NCBI RefSeq assembly: GCF_046054195.1
Contig: NZ_JBEQCS010000002.1
Location: 124,001 to 188,000, forward strand
Origin: Celerinatantimonas sp046054195
GTDB lineage: Bacteria > Pseudomonadota > Gammaproteobacteria > Enterobacterales > Celerinatantimonadaceae
Reading direction: 5' to 3'
DNA: 64,000 nt
The first letter of the stretch is position 1; each line of letters starts with the position of its first letter. The notes below the pieces were generated by a model, which saw only the letters and a program-made list of their open reading frames with translations, did not search any database and was not told the DNA's origin. This document shows positions 33,695 to 43,071 of this stretch, piece after piece. The position numbers were made by a program, and so were the translations under genes.

Positions 33695-34585
33695 TTATGC
33701 TCGCGGATGCGCTTCATCATAAACTTGACGAAGCCGTTCATTCGCCACATGGGTATAAATTTGTGTCGTCGAAAGATCGCTATGGCCCAATAACAGCTGC
33801 ACAACTCGTAAATCAGCACCATGATTAAGCAAATGGGTCGCAAATGCATGTCGCAGCGTATGCGGCGATAGATGTTTAGTAATCCCGGCGCGCAAGGCAT
33901 AGGCTTTGACTCGATGCCAAAAAGTTTGACGCGTCATCTGAACCCCACGTTTGCTGGGAAACACCACATCTGATTCTTGCTTGAGTAGTAAAGCGCGGCC
34001 CTGTTTAAAGTATCGGTCCAACCAGTATTCGGCTTCTTCCCCCATCGGCACCAACCGCTCTTTACCGCCTTTGCCTTGAATACGCACAACGCCTTGACGC
34101 AAACTCAGCTCATCCATGCGAAGCGATACAAGTTCGGTGACTCGAAGCCCTGTGGCATACAACAGCTCAAGCATCGCTCTGTCACGCAGTTCAATCGGTT
34201 CATTGAGCTCAGGTTGAGCGAGTAGATTTTCAACATCTTCTTCAGAGAGACTCGCAGGTAGCGGCTTCTCGGGTTTGGGTGAATGCAGCAAGGCACTGGG
34301 GTCATCTTCTCTGATCTGCTGTGCGTATAAATAGCGATAGTAACGACGAATCGCCGAAAGCTGACGCGCTGCACTGCTCGTCTTTTGCCCATGATCCTGA
34401 CACCACTGAATAAACAGCTGTAAATCAGCATGGTTAACCTGCTCAATCGATATTCCTTTGTTGGCCATAAAATCAGCAAGTTTGGTTAAATCATTGCGAT
34501 ACGAAATTAGTGTATTCTCAGCGAGCCCTTGCTCTAGCCACAGAGTATCTAAAAACTGTTCAATAGATGAGACAATTTGAGTCAC
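33695..34585 (-). CDS. xerD: tyrosine recombinase XerD
   Basis: A 296-residue site-specific recombinase acting with XerC and FtsK at dif to resolve chromosome dimers. Catalytic residues are visible in order: Arg in ATGLRVTELV, Lys in GKGGKERLVP, His-x-x-Arg in SPHTLRHAFATHLL, His in LGHSDLSTTQ, and Tyr in QIYTHVANERL. The match to E. coli XerD (for example WLEQGLAENTL and SSAARQLSAIRRYYRYLY) is closer than to XerC. It is divergent from fldB, a neighbour in E. coli as well. Confidence 0.95.
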   Translation of the reverse strand: MTQIVSSIEQFLDTLWLEQGLAENTLISYRNDLTKLADFMANKGISIEQVNHADLQLFIQWCQDHGQKTSSAARQLSAIRRYYRYLYAQQIREDDPSALLHSPKPEKPLPASLSEEDVENLLAQPELNEPIELRDRAMLELLYATGLRVTELVSLRMDELSLRQGVVRIQGKGGKERLVPMGEEAEYWLDRYFKQGRALLLKQESDVVFPSKRGVQMTRQTFWHRVKAYALRAGITKHLSPHTLRHAFATHLLNHGADLRVVQLLLGHSDLSTTQIYTHVANERLRQVYDEAHPRA

Positions 34586-34650
34586 GTCGCGCTTTGGCCT
34601 CTTAGTTAGTTTTGTTAAACTTACGCAAATTTTACGGTAGAGAACACGTT

Positions 34651-35175
34651 ATGGCTATTGGCCTGTTTTATGGATCCACTACTTGTTACACCGAAATGGC
34701 TGCCGAAAAAATTCAGCAAGCATTGGGTGGCGAAGAAATTGTGCAAGTTCACAACGTCAAAGATACCCCGCTCACCTTGATGGAACAATACGATATTTTA
34801 ATTCTGGGAATTTCGACCTGGGATTATGGTGAGATACAAGAAGACTGGGATCTGCTTTGGGACCAAATCGGTTCATTAAAATTACAGGGTAAAATTGTCG
34901 CACTGTTTGGCTTAGGCGATCAGGAAGGTTATGGCGAGTGGTTCCTCGATGCGATGGGACTATTACACGCACAATTAGCTAAAATCGGCGTCACATTTAT
35001 CGGATACTGGCCAACGACTGGCTATAGTTTTACCGCATCTAAAGCACTTAATGACGATAAAACTAAATTTGTTGGTCTAGCCCTTGATGATGAAACTCAG
35101 TTTGAACTCAGCGAAGAGCGCATCGAACAATGGACCGACCAACTGATTGATGAGCTAAGCGAGCTTAGCCGTTAG
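34651..35175 (+). CDS. fldB: flavodoxin FldB
   Basis: A 174-residue FMN flavodoxin, a low-potential electron carrier. The phosphate-binding loop is LFYGSTTCYTEMAA (about residues 4-17), and FMN-flanking loops are STWDYGEIQEDW and LGDQEGYGEWFLD. Start MAIGLFYG at 34651 follows GTAGAGAA; the longer frame from 34612 is rejected. Its 3' end overlaps ppx by 11 bases on the opposite strand. Confidence 0.93.
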   Translation: MAIGLFYGSTTCYTEMAAEKIQQALGGEEIVQVHNVKDTPLTLMEQYDILILGISTWDYGEIQEDWDLLWDQIGSLKLQGKIVALFGLGDQEGYGEWFLDAMGLLHAQLAKIGVTFIGYWPTTGYSFTASKALNDDKTKFVGLALDDETQFELSEERIEQWTDQLIDELSELSR

Positions 35176-36697
35176 ATACAGCATAATCTTCAGCAAGCGG
35201 CGTAATCTCTAGCTCATAACCGACCTGATGCTGAAAACGTTGTTCATTGGTTAAGTCCGCCAGTGTTTGTGGGTTTTGCGCTAACCACTGCTGTTCAAAC
35301 CTCAACACAATTTCGTTCTCGTGGCTGCGCATCTGAAACACCGGAATCGGTTGATGACGGCGGCCACGCTGCAAAATCACAGCAATGCGCAATAACAACA
35401 AAACCCTGAGTAAGCTATCTTGCTCAACAGGGAAGTTCTTACGGATGCTTTTACGATGCCCTTGAACTAACTGAGCCAGCTCGAGCTGTTCTGAGCGAGA
35501 AAATCCCGGCAAATCCACATGCTCGACAATATAAGCGCCATGTTTGTGGTAATCGCTATGAGCAATATCAAGCCCAACTAAGAACAACAAAGAGCTCCAA
35601 TGCAACAGCTGCGCAACACTGCGATGCTCTTGAGTCCAGCTGCCAGCTTGCTCAAGCAATTGCTGAGCGGTGCGGTCAACTCGTGAGGCATATTCTAGAT
35701 TCACATGAAAACGTTTAGATAGATTATTAATGCTGCTTTCTCGCAGATCGCTATGTTCCAAACGCCCTTTTAAATCATACAGCAACCCTTCTCGAAGGGC
35801 CCATTGAGCGGCGCTCATCGCGCGCAGTTCAAGCCCTTCAAACAAAGTGATCAAAATAATTAATCCGCCTAAAAATACCGGTCGGCGGTTTTCCGAAAGC
35901 CCCTCAAGCGGGTGATCGACGACCCCAGCATCGTGATATTCATCAAGCAGTTTTTCTAAATATTTCAGCTTGATTGTGCCATCGTCACTTAAGCCTTTGG
36001 CAACACAGATTTCAGATGCCGCACGAATCGTGCCTGATGCTCCAATCTCTTCATCCCATCCTGCTTCACTAAGCGTATCTAACACAGGGACAAGCTCTTG
36101 CATGCAAGCGGTACGGGCTTTTTTTATGCGCCCTGCGGTAACCTTCCCTTTGGCAAAAAAGCGCTTGGTAATCGCAACGCAGCCCATATTTAAACTTTCT
36201 TTTAAGCGCGCTTCCATGCCTTGGCCGATAATAACTTCGGTGCTGCCTCCGCCAATATCGACCACCAGCCTTGAGCCTTCACCCGGGGCTAAGTCACACG
36301 CAACGCCAAGATAAATAATACGAGCTTCTTCTTCACCCGAAATAATCTCGACCGGATGGCCTAGTAATTTCTGAGCCTTGGCTAAAAACTCATCGGCCCG
36401 GCGAATGCTTCGCAAGGTTTTTGTGCCAGCGATTCGCACGTTACCAGCTGATAGCGTTCGAAGACGCTCGCCAAAGCGACTAAAGCAGGCCATTGCTCGC
36501 TCAACAGCATCTTCACTGAGCGTTCCATTTTCATTAAGCCCCCAGCCCAATCGAACGGGTTCCTTGATGCGGTCAATAATATGAATTTGCCCATTTAACC
36601 AACGCGCAACGATTAAATGAAAGCTGTTCGACCCCAGGTCCAAAGCGGCTATCTGTTGGCCTTGAGGGACATTATCCTCAGAAGATAGGTTAAGCAT
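35165..36697 (-). CDS. ppx: exopolyphosphatase / pppGpp phosphatase (Ppx/GppA)
   Basis: A 510-residue phosphatase that releases phosphate from polyphosphate ends or from pppGpp. Family blocks are AALDLGSNSFHLIVARW near the start, the phosphate loops ISGEEEARIIYLG and VVDIGGGSTEVIIG, GASGTIRAASEI, and SAAQWALREGLLYDL. The 510-residue length favours Ppx over GppA, but the two cannot be separated with certainty. Upstream trmN is on the same strand, 77 bases away. Confidence 0.88.
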   Translation of the reverse strand: MLNLSSEDNVPQGQQIAALDLGSNSFHLIVARWLNGQIHIIDRIKEPVRLGWGLNENGTLSEDAVERAMACFSRFGERLRTLSAGNVRIAGTKTLRSIRRADEFLAKAQKLLGHPVEIISGEEEARIIYLGVACDLAPGEGSRLVVDIGGGSTEVIIGQGMEARLKESLNMGCVAITKRFFAKGKVTAGRIKKARTACMQELVPVLDTLSEAGWDEEIGASGTIRAASEICVAKGLSDDGTIKLKYLEKLLDEYHDAGVVDHPLEGLSENRRPVFLGGLIILITLFEGLELRAMSAAQWALREGLLYDLKGRLEHSDLRESSINNLSKRFHVNLEYASRVDRTAQQLLEQAGSWTQEHRSVAQLLHWSSLLFLVGLDIAHSDYHKHGAYIVEHVDLPGFSRSEQLELAQLVQGHRKSIRKNFPVEQDSLLRVLLLLRIAVILQRGRRHQPIPVFQMRSHENEIVLRFEQQWLAQNPQTLADLTNEQRFQHQVGYELEITPLAEDYAVSNG

Positions 36698-36774
36698 GAA
36701 TTAAAGCGGTTATGGATCGTTCTGATTAGTAGACCTTTAAACCGCCCTTTTCGTCAAGCGCGAAGCAAAAATAG

Positions 36775-37509
36775 TCACATATTCAAATAAAAATCTTGGC
36801 AAAGGCGGCGATAATCAGCTGAATATTGCCCTGGCGAATCTTCAATAACTAATTGCTGATAGTCAGTTTTTTTAAAAAAACGAGCAAATTCGATAAGCAA
36901 CCGAGCAGGCTCTTGTTGAGTTGGTTTAGTTTTAACTGAACAAAGCCTGTGAACAAACCAGTCGTGACTTTTTGCATAATCAATCAAAGCGAGGCCATTT
37001 TGATAAGGTAAGACAAGTGACACCCGAGCGCGACTCTCAAGTAATTCGGCTGCTTTATGAAGTAACTGAGTATGCGCCAGTGTGCTAGTTTGTCGGGCGA
37101 TGGCTCGGCGGCTATCATCAAACTGCTGGCCATGGGCAAAATAAGGTGGGTTAGAAACAATGTGATCAAATGAGGGGGATGAGAAATTTAAAAAATCAGC
37201 TTCCACCACAGCAATACGTTGAGGCCAAGGGCTATGCGCCACATTCAAACGAGTTTGTTCACACGCATCAGCATCAATATCAAGAGCCGTTATTGCACAT
37301 ATGGGGGATGAGCGCTGAGCTAGCATTAAACTAATTAAGCCACTGCCACAGCCCACATCTAAAATACTATGAGCTTGTTCAATCTGGGCCCAAGCGCCAA
37401 GCATCATGCCGTCGGTACCGACTTTCATCGCACATAAGTGATGGGCGACATGAAACTGTTTTAAGCTAAAACCCGGCTGATTTTGCCAATCCAACTCGGC
37501 ATCTCCCAA
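36775..37509 (-). CDS. trmN: tRNA1(Val) adenine37-N6-methyltransferase
   Basis: A 244-residue SAM-dependent enzyme (YfiC) making m6A37 in tRNA1-Val. The start FHVAHHLCAMKVGTDGMMLGAW, the SAM loop ILDVGCGSGLISLML and the catalytic NPPYF (HIVSNPPYFAHG) are clear, followed by RQTSTLAHTQLLHKAAELL. It is divergent from srmB, as in E. coli, which supports the assignment. Confidence 0.92.
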   Translation of the reverse strand: MGDAELDWQNQPGFSLKQFHVAHHLCAMKVGTDGMMLGAWAQIEQAHSILDVGCGSGLISLMLAQRSSPICAITALDIDADACEQTRLNVAHSPWPQRIAVVEADFLNFSSPSFDHIVSNPPYFAHGQQFDDSRRAIARQTSTLAHTQLLHKAAELLESRARVSLVLPYQNGLALIDYAKSHDWFVHRLCSVKTKPTQQEPARLLIEFARFFKKTDYQQLVIEDSPGQYSADYRRLCQDFYLNM

Positions 37510-37531
37510 ATCAAATCATAAGAAATTTCAA

Positions 37532-37556
37532 TAATCGCTGCACTAGCGATTATAAT
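37532..37556 (+). promoter_or_regulatory. srmB promoter with overlapping palindrome
   Basis: A perfect TATAAT (37551-37556) lies 79 bases before the srmB ATG. Its first bases overlap the right arm of an 8-bp inverted repeat TAATCGCT-GCACT-AGCGATTA (37532-37552). The palindrome may be an operator for srmB or for the divergent trmN gene, or only a chance repeat. The -35 is weak. Confidence 0.45.
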
Positions 37557-37634
37557 AAGCGGCAACTTTAGAAGCAGCCGGAACTGATTGCAAGTTTCCG
37601 CATCAGCCATACCACTTCTTATTTAAGAGAAATT

Positions 37635-38870
37635 ATGACATTTGACCAATTAGAGCTCGATGAAGAACTCATTAGCGCCCTGGAAAACCAACAAATAACG
37701 CGCCCAACGTTGATCCAACAAGAAGTGATCCCGACGTTGTTAGATGGCCATGATGTATTAGCCTGTGCCCCAACAGGGACTGGGAAAACTCTCGCTTATC
37801 TGCTTCCAGCTTTTCAACATTTGCTTGATTTTGCTCGCCGAGGCAAAGGACCTGCGCGAGTATTGATTCTCACGCCGACTCGAGAATTAGCGCTGCAAGT
37901 TGGTGAACAAGCACGGCTCTTAGCCCAACTCACCCAGCATCAAGTGATTGATATTACAGGCGGAGTGCACTTTAGCGAACATGCTGAGCAGTTTAAAAAT
38001 GGCTGCGATATTGTTGTCGCCACCCCAGGCCGCTTAATTGAATATATCAATGCTCAGGTCTTTGACACCCAAGCGATTGAATGGCTAATCCTTGATGAAG
38101 CCGATCGCATGTTAGATATGGGCTTTATCAAAGAGATGCAGCTGATAGCTAATGAGTTGACAGCTCGGCAACGCACTGCGCTATTTTCCGCCACTTTGGA
38201 AGGCAACCTGTTAGAGGATTTTGCCAAAAAAGTCATGCGCGATGCACAGTTTATCGATGTTGATCCACCGCGCCGAGAACGCGGCAAAATCACCGAGGTC
38301 TATCATAATTGTGATGACATAACACATAAGCGCGCGATTTTGTGTCACTACCTTGGTCGTGAAGATGTTAGCCGAGCTATTGTTTTTGTTAAAACTCGCG
38401 ATCGTCTGGATGAGCTGGTTGCTTATTTGCAAAGCCAAGGCATTAACGCCGCTTATCTGCGAGGTGAAATGTCCCAAGGACGCCGCTCAGATGCTCTAGA
38501 TCGCTTTAAAGCTGGAAAGGTAAACGTTCTACTGGCAACGGATGTGGCATCAAGAGGCATTGATATTGCGGATATCAGCCATGTTATTAACTATGATATG
38601 CCCCGCACAGCAGATGTTTACGTGCACAGGATTGGCCGAACGGCTCGCGGTGGTAAAAAAGGTTGGGCGGTCAGTCTAGTTGAAGCTCATGATTTGCCAA
38701 TATTAGGTAAAATCGAGCGCTACACCAAAAACCCAATTAGTCGGCGAGTCATCGATGGATTACGCCCACAGCACAAAGTGCCCGTTAAATTAAAGAAAAA
38801 ACCAAAGAAAACAAAATCTAAAGATAAAAACAAAAAAGCTGTTAAAAAAGCCCCCAAACAGCGTAAATAA
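37635..38870 (+). CDS. srmB: DEAD-box RNA helicase SrmB
   Basis: A 411-residue ATP-dependent RNA helicase for assembly of the large ribosomal subunit. Motifs are APTGTGKT, PTRELALQV, TPGRLIEY, DEAD, FSATL, ATDVASRGIDIADISHVINYD and HRIGRTARGG. The C-terminal tail (about residues 375-411) is a lysine-rich extension (KKKPKKTKSKDKNKKAVKK) expected to bind RNA. E. coli SrmB is 444 residues, with a similar basic end. Placement beside trmN is conserved. Confidence 0.93.
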   Translation: MTFDQLELDEELISALENQQITRPTLIQQEVIPTLLDGHDVLACAPTGTGKTLAYLLPAFQHLLDFARRGKGPARVLILTPTRELALQVGEQARLLAQLTQHQVIDITGGVHFSEHAEQFKNGCDIVVATPGRLIEYINAQVFDTQAIEWLILDEADRMLDMGFIKEMQLIANELTARQRTALFSATLEGNLLEDFAKKVMRDAQFIDVDPPRRERGKITEVYHNCDDITHKRAILCHYLGREDVSRAIVFVKTRDRLDELVAYLQSQGINAAYLRGEMSQGRRSDALDRFKAGKVNVLLATDVASRGIDIADISHVINYDMPRTADVYVHRIGRTARGGKKGWAVSLVEAHDLPILGKIERYTKNPISRRVIDGLRPQHKVPVKLKKKPKKTKSKDKNKKAVKKAPKQRK

Positions 38871-38881
38871 ATAAGACAGCA

Positions 38882-38913
38882 AACAAGGGAGCATCGCTTG
38901 GTGTTCCCTTGTT
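38882..38913 (+). terminator. terminator after srmB
   Basis: A 12-bp stem AACAAGGGAGCA / TGTTCCCTTGTT with one G-U pair and an 8-base loop begins 11 bases after the srmB stop. There is no following T-run. Confidence 0.7.
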
Positions 38914-39107
38914 GAAATTACTCTGAATTTACTTTTGTAAGCGCTCGAAACATTTTATAATCGCCCACTTTAAAGCAGCTGACAATGTGCAGCATAACCC
39001 AACCTTGAATCTGTTCTGACTAACAGCAATCACAGAATTTGACAGATTCAGTTTGCCTTCCCCATTCAGCGGAGTGCAAACACCAGCATGGAAAATTAGG
39101 AACAACT

Positions 39108-40502
39108 ATGAGCACCCAGAAACCGGCGCCATCAACGGATTTGGTTTATCATCTCAATGATCGTCCACCGTTTACCCAGGCAATTTTTGCGGCGATCCAA
39201 CATCTATTGGCGATGTTTGTTGCTGTAATAACCCCTTCTTTAATTATCTGTCACGCACTGCACGTGCCACCAGAGCAAACCAATACCATTATTAGTATGT
39301 CGCTGTTTGCATCTGGCATCTGCTCATTTATCCAAATTCGTACCATCGGCCCAATCGGCTCTGGATTGCTTTCGATTCAAGGAACTAGTTTTAACTTTGT
39401 CGGCCCAATTATTGCCGCTGGCTTGGCCCTTGAAAAAGGCGGCGCCGATATCAGCACCACGATGGCGGCTATTTTTGGCACCATCATGTTTGCATCACTT
39501 GCCGAGATATTACTCTCACGCGTACTCGAATATGCCCAACGCATTATCACTCCATTGGTTTCAGGCATTGTGGTCACGCTGATTGGCTTAACGCTGATTC
39601 AGGTCGGGCTGGTATCGATTGGCGGTGGGAATGCAGCGATGCAAGATGGTAGCTTTGGTAGCCTGCAAAACTTAATGCTGGCAGGAATCGTCATTGCGTT
39701 AATCGTTTTATTCAACCGCTCTAAAAACCCATACTTGCGAGTCGCTTCCATTGTAATTGCAATGGCAGTTGGTTATCTGGTCGCTTACTGTTTGGGCTTG
39801 GTTGACACCAGCCATTTGGCAAAAACTAGCATAGTCGCCCTGCCTATTCCCATGCAATTTGGCATTGGATTTGATGCCAGCTTATTTATCCCGCTGATCC
39901 TTATCTTTTTAGTCACAGCGCTTGAAGCGATTGGCGATATTACCGCGACCTCAGAAGTATCAGGCGAGCCTGTAAAGGGCCCGGTTTATATTCGCCGGAT
40001 TAAAGGCGGCGTACTGGCAGATGGTTTAAACTCAGCGATTGCTGCGTTATTTAACAGCTTTCCAAACTCAACCTTTAGCCAGAACAATGGCATCATCATG
40101 CTAACTGGGGTTGCTAGCCGTTATGTGGGTTACTTTATCGCAGCGATGTTAGTGCTGTTAGGACTATTTCCGGGTGTTGCTAACTTTGTTCAGCTGATTC
40201 CCGATGCGGTTCTAGGTGGCGCAACATTAATTATGTTCGGAACAATCGCAGGCGCTGGCATCCGTATTATTTCTCGGGTAGAGATTGACCGCCGCGCCGT
40301 ATTAATTATGGCTCTGTCATTCTCTCTTGGGTTAGGAGTTGCTCAGCAACCCGGGCTACTTAAATTTATGCCTGATTTTGTAAAAAATATTCTTTCATCT
40401 GGCATCGCGACAGGCGGGATGGTTGCTATCATTTTAAACCTGATTTTACCTGAGCATGATAAATCAGCCGCAGAGCAAAGCTCTGCTGAAACTGCTGAAT
40501 AA
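39108..40502 (+). CDS. xanP: xanthine permease (NCS2 family)
   Basis: A 464-residue, about 14-span purine/proton symporter. It closely follows E. coli XanP: NDRPPFTQAIFAAIQHLLAM near the start, LLSIQGTSFNFVG, ALEAIGDITATSEVSGEPV, NSTFSQNNGIIMLTG and VLGGATLIMFGTIAGAG. The Asn/Gln-rich QNNG block is the substrate-binding motif of the xanthine/uric acid branch. The start at 39108 is supported by TAGGAACA; the frame from 39039 is longer. Imported xanthine could feed GMP synthesis together with guaA, 8 kb away. Confidence 0.9.
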   Translation: MSTQKPAPSTDLVYHLNDRPPFTQAIFAAIQHLLAMFVAVITPSLIICHALHVPPEQTNTIISMSLFASGICSFIQIRTIGPIGSGLLSIQGTSFNFVGPIIAAGLALEKGGADISTTMAAIFGTIMFASLAEILLSRVLEYAQRIITPLVSGIVVTLIGLTLIQVGLVSIGGGNAAMQDGSFGSLQNLMLAGIVIALIVLFNRSKNPYLRVASIVIAMAVGYLVAYCLGLVDTSHLAKTSIVALPIPMQFGIGFDASLFIPLILIFLVTALEAIGDITATSEVSGEPVKGPVYIRRIKGGVLADGLNSAIAALFNSFPNSTFSQNNGIIMLTGVASRYVGYFIAAMLVLLGLFPGVANFVQLIPDAVLGGATLIMFGTIAGAGIRIISRVEIDRRAVLIMALSFSLGLGVAQQPGLLKFMPDFVKNILSSGIATGGMVAIILNLILPEHDKSAAEQSSAETAE

Positions 40503-40512
40503 ACAACCAATT

Positions 40513-40536
40513 AAGGGGCTCGAAACGAGCCCTTTT
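40513..40536 (+). terminator. terminator after xanP
   Basis: A GC-rich stem AAGGGGCTCG / CGAGCCCTTT (with one G-U pair) around AAA, followed by a T-run (CCCTTTT). It begins 11 bases after the stop. Confidence 0.88.
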
Positions 40537-40638
40537 ACTTAACACTTTCAGCTAGAATATTTAAAAATTTATTTACATTATCGACAGCCACGTTCTAAAG
40601 TAATATCCGAGCAAGTTCTCAAATAAGGGATATTATCT

Positions 40639-41031
40639 ATGACAAAAAAAATAATGGCGCTGTTGGTAGTCTGTCTGGCATTTGTTGCCACGTCCTCTTT
40701 TGCTGCCCAAGATGTCGCCGTCTCAATGCACCAAATGGCTAAAAGCTATCGCTCAGTCATGAAAGATGAAACGCTCAAATCAGTCACCGCTGATTTAGCT
40801 AAACTTCATGCAGCAGCAATAGAAGCCAGAGATGGGGTACCTGATTTTCTACAAGGCAAACCAGCTGATGATCCTAAACGACAACTATTTCGTGATGGAA
40901 TGAATCGCTTCTTAAAACAGGTAGAACTCGCCCAAGAATATGCCAAAGAGGGTGACCTGAATAAAGCCAAAGAAGCAGCAGCAAAACTAGACAATCTTCA
41001 TCATTACTACCATAAAAAACTAGGCGTTTAA
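40639..41031 (+). CDS. cybC: periplasmic cytochrome b562 family protein
   Basis: A 130-residue exported four-helix bundle. The signal peptide is about residues 1-22 (hydrophobic, SSFA/A cleavage). The heme iron ligands of b562 are Met near the start of helix 1 (SMHQMAKSYRSVMK) and His near the end of helix 4 (HHYYHKKLGV), and both appear present. There is no C-x2-C-H, so heme would be non-covalent. Length matches E. coli CybC (128). It is a candidate electron partner for the b561 protein at 31.4 kb. Confidence 0.82.
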   Translation: MTKKIMALLVVCLAFVATSSFAAQDVAVSMHQMAKSYRSVMKDETLKSVTADLAKLHAAAIEARDGVPDFLQGKPADDPKRQLFRDGMNRFLKQVELAQEYAKEGDLNKAKEAAAKLDNLHHYYHKKLGV

Positions 41032-41038
41032 GTACGAT

Positions 41039-41077
41039 TTTCGCTCTATTCACTTTAAATTAATGAATAGAGCGAAA
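41039..41077 (+). terminator. terminator after the cytochrome b562 gene
   Basis: A perfect 14-bp stem TTTCGCTCTATTCA / TGAATAGAGCGAAA with an 11-base AT-rich loop, 8 bases after the stop. Confidence 0.8.
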
Positions 41078-41164
41078 CATATCCTTGAGTAATTTTAATC
41101 TCACCTTGTTATTGATATACTCATTAACCACTGCTAAATTAAGCCAGTTATTACTCATCTATGA

Positions 41165-41596
41165 ATGCCTTTAGGCGTAAATAAATTAAAAAATATGAAA
41201 CGACCCGCTTCTATATCACTCTGTTCGACCTTACTTGTTACTGTTGGAATTTTTTGCCTAATTCAACTTGTTCTCGATTTTCACGATATCTTATATTTTT
41301 TGAAAATGTTTATAGGTCATAACGAGCTAATTTACTTTATATTTAACACTATATTAGCACCGATTTTGTATATTATGACGGGCATTGGCATTCAAAATGG
41401 TCGCCAGCTTTCACGCCATGTACTGTTGGTTCTAGTTATTGCAACGTATGGTTTATCTGTATATCGTTCAGGAATGAATATTTTCCAACATACGGGGGTT
41501 TACTTTTATATTCTCTTATTGGTTAAACTGTTTGTGCTGTGGCAACTTTTTTTTGCTCCAGCAGCCAAATACTTTACAGAGCAAAAAAACAGCTAG
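41165..41596 (+). CDS. small inner-membrane protein, unknown
   Basis: A 143-residue protein with four likely spans (about 21-37, 58-74, 85-101 and 112-130) and a charged C terminus. The start is uncertain (41165 or MKRPAS at 41195); no ribosome site is evident. No family is recognised. It faces the GNAT gene tail-to-tail with 12 bases between them. Confidence 0.5.
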   Translation: MPLGVNKLKNMKRPASISLCSTLLVTVGIFCLIQLVLDFHDILYFLKMFIGHNELIYFIFNTILAPILYIMTGIGIQNGRQLSRHVLLVLVIATYGLSVYRSGMNIFQHTGVYFYILLLVKLFVLWQLFFAPAAKYFTEQKNS

Positions 41597-41608
41597 CCAA
41601 CCGACATA

Positions 41609-42097
41609 CTAAACGGTTGGCAGTTGATAGCGAGCTAAAGCCAAACCTGACAGCTCTTTAGTGTCCACGTAGCAAAAACCAAACCGTTCATAAAAAGCCC
41701 TTAGCCGTGGCCGCTGTGCCCGGCAATCGCAACGCAGCCACGATAGCCCACAATTTTTTGCCATTTGCACAATGCCTTCAAGCGCTAGATGACCTAATCC
41801 TTGCGATAAGTATTTATCGCCAATCGCCAGTTTGTGAAAAAACAAGCTATCGCTGCCATCGATATCAGACCAGATTTCATCTGCTCCAGAAACAATAAAG
41901 ACACATCCCACAAAATTGCCCTGGTAGCGAAACAAGTACAAACTATCCGCAGGATAACTCTTCTTTAACACATCCATACAGACTTGTTCGTGCGTCCACA
42001 GCGGAATATCTCTTTGATTACAGCGCTCAACCGTTTCGTTTAAAAACGCTTCAGCAAATAACCAGCCCTGCTCATTGTCAACACGTACAAGTTCCAT
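41609..42097 (-). CDS. GNAT family N-acetyltransferase
   Basis: A 162-residue acetyl-CoA-dependent acetyltransferase. The core strand and acetyl-CoA loop read LFFHKLAIGDKYLSQGLGHLALEGIVQMA (Q-G-x-G-x-x-A form), and the C-terminal motif B is LRAFYERFGFCYVD. The acceptor substrate is unknown. It stands just downstream of the immunity-type gene 42153-42602 on the same strand, 55 bases away. Confidence 0.83.
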   Translation of the reverse strand: MELVRVDNEQGWLFAEAFLNETVERCNQRDIPLWTHEQVCMDVLKKSYPADSLYLFRYQGNFVGCVFIVSGADEIWSDIDGSDSLFFHKLAIGDKYLSQGLGHLALEGIVQMAKNCGLSWLRCDCRAQRPRLRAFYERFGFCYVDTKELSGLALARYQLPTV

Positions 42098-42152
42098 CTA
42101 CAACATCCTTTATAAATTCTAGTTCGTTGGCCTTTAATCAGCCTCTGGTAGG

Positions 42153-42602
42153 TTATAACTCGTTTAATCGCACCAGATCACCAAAGTAATTATTAGCCTG
42201 CTCGTTAACTATTTTTAATGAGATAAATAATTCGTTTGCTCTTAGGCCCGCTTTGAGTTGATAGACTCCCTTTGAAACATTGATAAAAGAGCCATATTCA
42301 TCAGTGGGTTCAAGCCCATCACCGCTCACCCACTCAGCGGCGCCAATAAAAAATTGCCCTGAAATATTTTTTACCAGTATCGAGCGTATAACAGCGCAAT
42401 CGTTAGGGACGGCATCTACCAATGTTGTGATAAATTCGCCATCACAACCTAAATTTAAAAAGCAGGCATTACCACAATTAACTTCTTTTAACTCATCTTG
42501 AGCGATTGACCACCAATCACAATCATCAGCTACGCGATGTTTAAGACACCCAAGATCATATACAACCACGGTTGCGGTATCAGTTACGATGGTCGTTTGC
42601 AT
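42153..42602 (-). CDS. DUF6386-like immunity-type protein
   Basis: A 149-residue protein from the ATG at 42602; a GTG at 42614 is an alternative. The block DTATVVVYDLGCLKHRVADDCDWW followed by EVNCGNACFLNLGCDGEF (about residues 7-56) matches my memory of DUF6386, a family common in immunity neighbourhoods. The C-terminal half is beta-rich. It is an isolated relative of the array genes, 15 kb from the second cluster. Confidence 0.55.
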   Translation of the reverse strand: MQTTIVTDTATVVVYDLGCLKHRVADDCDWWSIAQDELKEVNCGNACFLNLGCDGEFITTLVDAVPNDCAVIRSILVKNISGQFFIGAAEWVSGDGLEPTDEYGSFINVSKGVYQLKAGLRANELFISLKIVNEQANNYFGDLVRLNEL

Positions 42603-42807
42603 TTGAACTAGCACCTAGTGATTACTCTTAAACAGCTAAATGACATCACGACAGTACTAATAAATGGAATAACTCTCCAGCTATTTTTTCCACAAGAAAA
42701 ACCATATTGATGAATTGTCTATTCAGATACTAGTTTGATTAAAAAATAAAAGCTGTTTGAGAGAATAAAGGCGATTAGCTTGCGAAGATGTCAGGCTCTA
42801 ATAAAAA

Positions 42808-42832
42808 AGTCCGCATCATCGCGGACTCTTTT
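42808..42832. terminator. bidirectional terminator
   Basis: A perfect 7-bp GC-rich stem AGTCCGC / GCGGACT with loop ATCATC. It is flanked by AAAAAA on the left and CTTTT on the right, so it can end transcription in both directions. Confidence 0.8.
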
Positions 42833-43022
42833 GTTTTAAAGGCTTTTAAAGCAGAACATTACGCTGAAAATATTTTTACTGTAATGCGTCATCTACATTA
42901 TTGTTGCCGAGATTTTCTCTAAAAACCTCAGCAAGTGATAGAAAAACTCGTTCCCAGAGCCCCTCATGCGCTGATTATCATTGTCTTAATCAGCTCCTTT
43001 CACCGACAAGCTCGTATCAACG

Positions 43023-43048
43023 ATCAGGCCTGCAATTGCGGGCCTGAT
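43023..43048 (-). terminator. hairpin after the ankyrin gene
   Basis: An 11-bp stem ATCAGGCCTGC / GCGGGCCTGAT with loop AATT (one G-U pair), 24 bases beyond the ankyrin stop. No T-run follows. Confidence 0.6.
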
Positions 43049-43071
43049 ATGCTTGCAAAGTGATATAGTGA

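Larger units (their letters stand above)
42603..43071. other. spacer between immunity-type gene and ankyrin gene
   Basis: About 470 bases without a gene. It contains the terminator at 42808 and a hairpin at 43023. The rest is AT-rich and holds nothing I can name. Confidence 0.5.

Noticed and set aside
33695..34585. Mobile-element integrase for the immunity array
   Set aside because: The tyrosine recombinase matches XerD closely and sits beside fldB as in E. coli, so it is the housekeeping gene although it lies near a tRNA.
38940..39107. Possible purine riboswitch upstream of xanP
   Set aside because: No conserved purine-aptamer core or paired stems were found by eye in this leader.
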